Assembly: GCA_904373325.1 (NCBI GenBank)
Contig: CAJFFP010000026.1
Coordinates: 1-40,602 of the forward strand
Source: Candidatus Gallimonas merdigallinarum
Lineage (GTDB): Bacteria; Bacillota; Clostridia; Christensenellales; Borkfalkiaceae
Length of the DNA stretch: 40,602 nucleotides
Reading direction: 5' to 3'
Shown here: positions 36,615 through 40,602 of the stretch, piece after piece
Layout: each line of letters starts with the position of its first letter
How positions within the stretch are numbered: the first letter of the stretch is position 1
The notes under the pieces: generated by a model
The model's database searches: none
What the model was told of the DNA's origin: nothing
Seen by the model: only the letters and a program-made list of their open reading frames with translations
Program-made: the position numbers and the translations under genes

Positions 36615-39227
36615 ATGCCCGAAAAAGAACGGGAGAACACCCCATTGAAAGAAAAGACAGAACAACCTCAGACGGAAAACGAGGCACCCATGACCGCGCC
36701 CGAAGCCGCAGAAGAAACGCCTGCTGCGAACAAGCGGTTTTCCTCGCGCGTGCTGGACGCGAACGCCGTAAAGAAGGACGACGGTTCGCGCAAGGCGCTC
36801 ATGAAAAAGTTCCGCCGCGCCAAGGGCATTCCCGCCGCGGAGGAAGTGGAACGCTTCGAGCCGTCGCCCGATAAGGGGCTTTCGGCGGAGCAGGTGGAAA
36901 CGCGCTTTTCGCAGCTCCTCTTCAACGACGTCAACAAGAAATATTCCAAGTCGTACGCGAGCATCTTCGTCGGCAATATCTGCACCTTCTTCAACCTGCT
37001 GTGCCTGATCGTCGCGGTGGCGCTCGCCTATGCCGGAGCGCCCCTCTCGCAGTTCCTCTTCGTGGCGATCTTCGCCGCCAACCTCATCATCGGCATCGTG
37101 CAGGAACTTCTGGCAAAGCGGCAGATCGACAAGCTCTCCGTGCTCATCTCGGCGACGGCGAAAGTCATGCGCGGCGGGATACGGACGGAGATCCCCGTGC
37201 GCGACATTGTGCTGGACGACATTATCCTTCTGGAAGCGGGGCAGCAGATCCCTGCCGACTGCGTTCTGCTGGACGGCATCGTGGAAGTCAACGAATCGCT
37301 CCTGACGGGCGAGAGCGTTCCCGTCAAAAAAGCCGTCGGCGAAACGCTGTACGCAGGCTCGTACGTTGCGAGCGGCGCGTGCCGCGTCCGCGCCGACAAG
37401 GTCGGCAAGGCGACCTACCTCAACTCGCTCACTTCCAAGGCGAAAAAGTATAAAAAACCCAAGTCGGAGATCATGAACTCCATCCGCCTCTTTATCCGCG
37501 TGATCGGCATCATGATCCCCTTCATCGCGGCGGCGATGTTCTGGGTCAACTGGAAGGCGACGGGGTCAGACATGAGCCTCACCATTCAGTTCACCTGCGC
37601 CGTGGTCATCGGCATGATCCCTTCGGGGCTGCTGCTCCTCACCTCGTTTGCCATGGCGATCGGCGTCATGCGGCTCGCCAAAAAACAGACGCTCGTGCAG
37701 GACCTGTATTCGCTGGAAATGCTGGCGCGCGTCAACGTGCTGTGTCTGGATAAGACGGGCACCATCACCGACGGCAGAATGACGGTGAACGACTGCATGA
37801 TCCTCAACAACTATGTGGATTATTCGCTCGACGAGGTCATGGGCAGTATGCTGAGCGCGCTGGAAGACAACAACCAGACCTCGATCGCCCTCTACAACCG
37901 TTTCGGGCACTCCAACGCATTGCAGGCGACGGCGACCATTCCCTTTTCGAGCAAGCGCAAGCTCTCGGCGGTCACCTTCGGCGACGCGGGTACGTTCGCG
38001 ATGGGCGCGCCCGAGTTCGTCCTCCGCCCCATGCCGACCAAGATCGACAAGATCGTCAAACAGTATGCGGCGGCGGGACTCAGAGTGCTTCTGCTCGCCT
38101 ATTCGCCCAACCCCATTTCGGGCGGGCGGCTGCCCTCCCTCTTCCGCCCTGCGGCGATCATCACCCTTGCGGACAATATCCGCTCGGACGCGATCGAAAC
38201 GATCAAATGGTTCCGCGAAAACGACGTGGACATCAAGATCATCTCGGGCGACAACCCCGTGACCGTCTCGGAAGTGGCGCGCCGCGTCGGCGTGAAGAAC
38301 GCGGGGCAGTATATCTCGCTCGACGGACTGACGGACATCGAGGTGGAGAACGTCGCATCGCAGTACACCGTATTCGGCAGAGTGACGCCCGAACAGAAGG
38401 CGATCTTGGTGCGCACCATCAAGAAACAGGGCAGCACGGTCGCCATGACAGGCGACGGCGTGAACGATATTCTCGCCCTCAAAGAGGCGGACTGCGCGAT
38501 CTCCGTTGCGTCGGGCAGCGAGGCGGCGCGCAACGTTTCGCACCTCGTTCTGATGGACAACAACTTCCTCAACCTCCCCAACGTCGTGTACGAGGGGCGG
38601 CGGGTCATCAACAACATCAAATCGAGCGCTTCGCTCTACATTATGAAGACGCTCTTTACCGTCCTTCTGGCGGTGTTCTGCTTTGCGCTCGGCTCGCAGT
38701 ACTTCTTTACCACCAACAATATGCTGCTGTTCGAAACGCTCGTCACCGCGCTCCCCTCCATGGTGCTCGCCCTGCAACCCAACGGCGACCGCGTCAAGGG
38801 CAAGTTTATTCCCTTCGTCCTGTCGCGATCTATCCCCGGCGCAGTCACGCTCTTTTTGTGCGTGCTCGCCGTGTATGCGGGGATCGCGTTCCTGCCCGAT
38901 CAGTTCGGCGAGCTGCGCGTGCAGATCGGAGAGAACACGCTCATCAATCCCCTCTTCGTGCTGGCGGTCACTTTCGGCGGGCTTGTCATGCTTTTCCGCA
39001 TTCTGCAACCATTCAACGGACTGCGATTCATCACTTATGCCGTCTCCGTCCTCATCAGCATTCTCGTGCTGGCGGTCCGCCCGATCGGCGAAATCGTCTA
39101 TACGGGCTGGACGGACGTCGTACTCGATTTCACGCAGATCCTCTATATCATCTGCATCGTGCTTGCCGCCTTCCCCGTCTCGAATATGCTCGTCAAACTG
39201 TGCGATCTGATGAATCCGTCGGAGTAG
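36615..39227 (+). CDS. P-type cation-transporting ATPase (HAD-IC family)
   Basis: An 870-residue P-type ATPase. A Lys/Glu-rich cytoplasmic N-terminus of about 85 residues is followed by the first helices and the actuator domain with LLTGESVPV. TM4 has MIPSGLLLL in place of PEGL, then come phosphorylation site CLDKTGTITDG, hinge MTGDGVNDILALK and a C-terminal group of about six helices. The IPSGL motif and overall layout resemble CtpE-like Ca2+ ATPases of Gram-positive bacteria; the ion is unproven. ATG 36615 is the first start after the promoter but lacks a Shine-Dalgarno. TTG 36645, 9 nt after GGGAG, is an alternative. The longer frame from 36441 runs through the promoter and is rejected. 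Confidence 0.93.
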   Translation: MPEKERENTPLKEKTEQPQTENEAPMTAPEAAEETPAANKRFSSRVLDANAVKKDDGSRKALMKKFRRAKGIPAAEEVERFEPSPDKGLSAEQVETRFSQLLFNDVNKKYSKSYASIFVGNICTFFNLLCLIVAVALAYAGAPLSQFLFVAIFAANLIIGIVQELLAKRQIDKLSVLISATAKVMRGGIRTEIPVRDIVLDDIILLEAGQQIPADCVLLDGIVEVNESLLTGESVPVKKAVGETLYAGSYVASGACRVRADKVGKATYLNSLTSKAKKYKKPKSEIMNSIRLFIRVIGIMIPFIAAAMFWVNWKATGSDMSLTIQFTCAVVIGMIPSGLLLLTSFAMAIGVMRLAKKQTLVQDLYSLEMLARVNVLCLDKTGTITDGRMTVNDCMILNNYVDYSLDEVMGSMLSALEDNNQTSIALYNRFGHSNALQATATIPFSSKRKLSAVTFGDAGTFAMGAPEFVLRPMPTKIDKIVKQYAAAGLRVLLLAYSPNPISGGRLPSLFRPAAIITLADNIRSDAIETIKWFRENDVDIKIISGDNPVTVSEVARRVGVKNAGQYISLDGLTDIEVENVASQYTVFGRVTPEQKAILVRTIKKQGSTVAMTGDGVNDILALKEADCAISVASGSEAARNVSHLVLMDNNFLNLPNVVYEGRRVINNIKSSASLYIMKTLFTVLLAVFCFALGSQYFFTTNNMLLFETLVTALPSMVLALQPNGDRVKGKFIPFVLSRSIPGAVTLFLCVLAVYAGIAFLPDQFGELRVQIGENTLINPLFVLAVTFGGLVMLFRILQPFNGLRFITYAVSVLISILVLAVRPIGEIVYTGWTDVVLDFTQILYIICIVLAAFPVSNMLVKLCDLMNPSE

Positions 39228-39241
39228 AATCACTTGCTCAC

Positions 39242-39271
39242 AGATTTTCCGCGAACTGACGCGGAAAATCT
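39242..39271 (+). terminator. First hairpin after the P-type ATPase
   Basis: A 12-bp stem, AGATTTTCCGCG/CGCGGAAAATCT, with a 6-nt loop, 15 nt after the stop. No strong T tract. Confidence 0.5.
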
Positions 39272-39284
39272 TCGTGAATTTGAA

Positions 39285-39327
39285 AGAAAACCCGCGGACA
39301 CGCCTATGGCTAACCGCGGGTTTTCTC
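39285..39327 (+). terminator. Second terminator after the P-type ATPase
   Basis: A 13-bp stem, AGAAAACCCGCGG/CCGCGGGTTTTCT, with a 16-nt loop followed by CTCT. Confidence 0.65.
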
Positions 39328-39380
39328 TCTGCGGCGCAATCGCAACATAATAGCGCGCCGCATTCACTTTTTCCTCAAAA

Positions 39381-39435
39381 GTTGCTTACGCAACAATCAG
39401 GGGCGCAAAAGGCATAACGCAGTGACGCCTTTTGC
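39381..39435 (-). repeat. Dispersed modular repeat, partial copy D
   Basis: Module H0 lies at 39405-39435 with arms GCAAAAGGC/GCCTTTTGC and the internal ATAACGCAGTGAC identical to copy C at 25186-25214. A GTTGC/GCAAC hairpin lies beside it (39381-39394). H1, H2 and H5 are absent. Confidence 0.65.
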
Positions 39436-39464
39436 AGCGGATTGATAACATGAATTTTCTCAGA

Positions 39465-39953
39465 TCATAGCGAAGCGTAATTCAACTTACATAGTCGCAA
39501 AAAAGGAGGCGTCAGCCTCCTTTTTTGCGTAAGTTCTTGCAGTTTTGCCTTGATTTTTTCAAGGGCGCGGGCGGGGTCTGTCTCTTCCAGCGTCGCGCTC
39601 TCCATCGGGCAAAGCCCGTCACCCGTGCGGTTGACAATGCGCTCCGTCAGCTCCCCGTAACAAAAGGTTATCCCGTGCGCGGAGAACACCTCCGCCGCAG
39701 GTTTGCTCAATACGGCGGCGTACAGCGTTTTCACGCCCAAGAGCACATACAGAAACGCCGCCGCCCGCCCGACGACCTTATCCGCCGCCGACGCGCCGCG
39801 CCAATCCCCTTCCAGCCAGCCGAGAAGAGGCTTCACGCCCCGCAGACAGCTCGTCTCGCAACGCGCGCTGCGGACAATCGCGCAGGTCGTTCCGCCCGTC
39901 AGAAGGACTTTTGCGCGGTCGAGATCGGAAAGGGCGGTCTGAACGTCAGTCAT
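39465..39953 (-). CDS. DUF1893 domain protein whose stop lies beyond its terminator
   Basis: A 162-residue frame of the DUF1893 family (LDRAKVLLTGGTTCAIVR, then KVVGRAAAFLYVLLGVKTLYA, and a terminal YGELTERIVNRTGDGLCPMESATLE), proteins of unknown function found in Clostridia. Family members usually end soon after the last conserved part. Here the frame continues through a perfect 15-bp terminator hairpin at 39496-39529 and stops only at 39465. A terminated mRNA would lack a stop codon. ATG 39953 overlaps the end of the upstream small membrane frame and follows GGGGGAGC. The natural stop may have been lost, or the arrangement may be functional. Confidence 0.85.
   Translation of the reverse strand: MTDVQTALSDLDRAKVLLTGGTTCAIVRSARCETSCLRGVKPLLGWLEGDWRGASAADKVVGRAAAFLYVLLGVKTLYAAVLSKPAAEVFSAHGITFCYGELTERIVNRTGDGLCPMESATLEETDPARALEKIKAKLQELTQKRRLTPPFLRLCKLNYASL
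39496..39529 (-). terminator. Terminator inside the DUF1893 coding frame
   Basis: A perfect 15-bp stem, CGCAAAAAAGGAGGC and its complement, with loop GTCA and a TTTTTT run on the minus strand, about 30 nt before the stop codon. The A/T-flanked symmetry lets it work on either strand. Confidence 0.85.
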
Positions 39954-40143
39954 GCTCCCCCTTCCGCGCCGCCATGCGCTCCACCCAGAACACGATGAGC
40001 GGCACGAGCGCCCATTGCAGGACGATCCCGGGCAATCCCGTGACGATGCTCGTCCAGATGCTCGCGACGGGCAGTCCGCCGCCGAACCCGTAAAAGGCAA
40101 TCAGAACGGCTGCCGAACGGAGCGCACGCCCCGCAGCTTGCTT
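39946..40143 (-). pseudogene. Truncated small membrane protein (possible ECF S-component C-terminal remnant)
   Basis: The frame encodes two hydrophobic segments (AVLIAFYGFGGGLPVASIW and IVTGLPGIVLQWALVPLIV) and ends in WVERMAARKGEHD, overlapping DUF1893 by 8 nt. The GLPGIVLQ pattern resembles the last helices of ECF-transporter substrate-binding subunits. No start codon of standard type lies between the predicted transcription start (about 40144) and the conserved part. Upstream sequence shows no related coding. A 5' deletion that left a promoter is the simplest reading. CTG 40104 is a weak alternative start. Confidence 0.5.
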
Positions 40144-40150
40144 CCGTTTT

Positions 40151-40179
40151 ATCCTATCACATTTTTCCCGCCTTGTAAA
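40151..40179 (-). promoter_or_regulatory. Promoter upstream of the DUF1893 locus
   Basis: TTTACA, 17 nt, TAGGAT preceded by TGA (extended -10) on the minus strand. Confidence 0.6.
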
Positions 40180-40248
40180 GAGGGACGGAAAAATTTTGCC
40201 AAAAAGGCGCTGTCGCCAAAACCGCGGAGCGCGCCGCGCGGTATCGCA

Positions 40249-40277
40249 CAAAAAGCCCGCCAGAGCGGACTTTTTGC
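40249..40277. terminator. Hairpin at the right edge, first
   Basis: Arms CAAAAAGCCCGC and GCGGACTTTTTG with one mismatch and loop CAGA, with a T run on either strand. Confidence 0.55.
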
Positions 40278-40337
40278 ATTTCCTAATTCTTATTCACTTG
40301 CGCTGCCCCTTTGGGGCGATGCAGCTCAGGCAAAAAA

Positions 40338-40362
40338 ATAAACCCGCTTACCGCGGGTTTAT
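40338..40362. terminator. Hairpin at the right edge, second
   Basis: A 10-bp perfect stem, ATAAACCCGC/GCGGGTTTAT, with loop TTACC. Confidence 0.55.
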
Positions 40363-40376
40363 CTTATTTCCTCAAA

Positions 40377-40406
40377 TTACTTTCCGGGGTTCTTGATATT
40401 CGACTG
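40377..40406 (-). repeat. Short C-terminal coding remnant, copy 1
   Basis: On the minus strand a frame ends ...AAAQSNIKNPGK-stop. The next copy, 100 nt away, ends ...VQANIKNPRK-stop. The similarity (NIKNP core) suggests a diverged duplication of a gene end. No start codon or ribosome binding site is linked to either. Confidence 0.4.
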
Positions 40407-40429
40407 AGCTGCCGCAAGTCTCGCGATGT

Positions 40430-40463
40430 AAAAGAGCGATTTGCTCCTGCAAATCGCTCTTTT
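40430..40463. terminator. Hairpin at the right edge, third
   Basis: A 14-bp perfect stem, AAAAGAGCGATTTG/CAAATCGCTCTTTT, with a 6-nt loop and T/A runs, between the two coding remnants. Confidence 0.7.
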
Positions 40464-40478
40464 TCCGCTCGCACTTAA

Positions 40479-40508
40479 TTATTTGCGAGGATTCTTGATG
40501 TTAGCCTG
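40479..40508 (-). repeat. Short C-terminal coding remnant, copy 2
   Basis: On the minus strand a frame ends VQANIKNPRK-stop, the partner of the remnant at 40377. An in-frame stop lies about 90 nt upstream and no good start codon intervenes, so this is a fragment. The remainder of the window to 40602 is A/T-rich with no other feature seen. Confidence 0.4.
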
Positions 40509-40602
40509 TACAAAGGTGTTACTTTGAAGGGCAAATAGTCTATGCAAAAAAATTTTTTCAGTTCCATAATTTCAGCCGATAAAAGAAGTGTTCAACTTAT
40601 AT

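Noticed and set aside
37566-39233. Minus-strand frame of about 555 codons opposite the P-type ATPase
   Set aside because: Shadow frame rich in His, Asp and Arg; all conserved motifs lie on the plus strand.
1-40602. CRISPR array or full insertion sequence
   Set aside because: No regularly spaced direct repeats with spacers and no transposase or integrase frame were found on either strand.

Overview
The window looks like a chromosomal segment of a GC-rich, endospore-forming member of the Clostridia, probably an uncultured gut lineage. A sleB-ypeB germination pair and a candidate sigma-G promoter point to sporulation. Rubrerythrin, a Mn riboswitch with mntP, heterodimeric ABC exporters and Gram-positive Shine-Dalgarno and sigma-A signals fit the same group. 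No taxonomic marker is decisive.

Left part (1-5300) is accessory: a type I DNA methyltransferase running off the left edge, a DUF4143-type ATPase, and a mobilisation module consisting of an oriT-like hairpin, a MobV relaxase with a non-standard apparent start codon and a small partner gene. It ends at a tRNA-Gln(CUG) whose 3' end faces the module. No integrase is visible.

Middle part (5.4-24.7 kb) is mostly envelope and housekeeping genes: PRC-barrel protein, ATP-grasp ligase, a glycosyltransferase/flippase-like pair, metallophosphoesterase, GRAM-like protein, tRNA-Gly(CCC), polytopic membrane protein, HtrA-like lipoprotein protease, small XRE regulator, two overlapping mini-genes, rubrerythrin, ClC antiporter, a heterodimeric ABC exporter, a PlsC-like acyltransferase, and mntP behind a yybP-ykoY riboswitch.

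Right part (25.3-40.6 kb) holds cardiolipin synthase, trmL, an orphan small-RNA locus, sleB-ypeB, a phospholipase-like/MFS pair, a tightly overlapping serS-exonuclease-rRNA methyltransferase operon, a P-type ATPase, and a DUF1893 gene whose stop codon lies beyond its own terminator.

The most unusual signal is a family of dispersed modular repeats, at about 11.5-11.95, 15.6-15.75, 24.7-25.2 and 39.4 kb. Their hairpins keep identical loops and, in one module, an identical bulged base, while the stem sequences change in a fully compensated way between copies. They interrupt the space between a consensus promoter and tRNA-Gly. Other points are two genes with leaderless promoter geometry, a partly duplicated tRNA-Gly with an insertion, and a nested multi-hairpin element.
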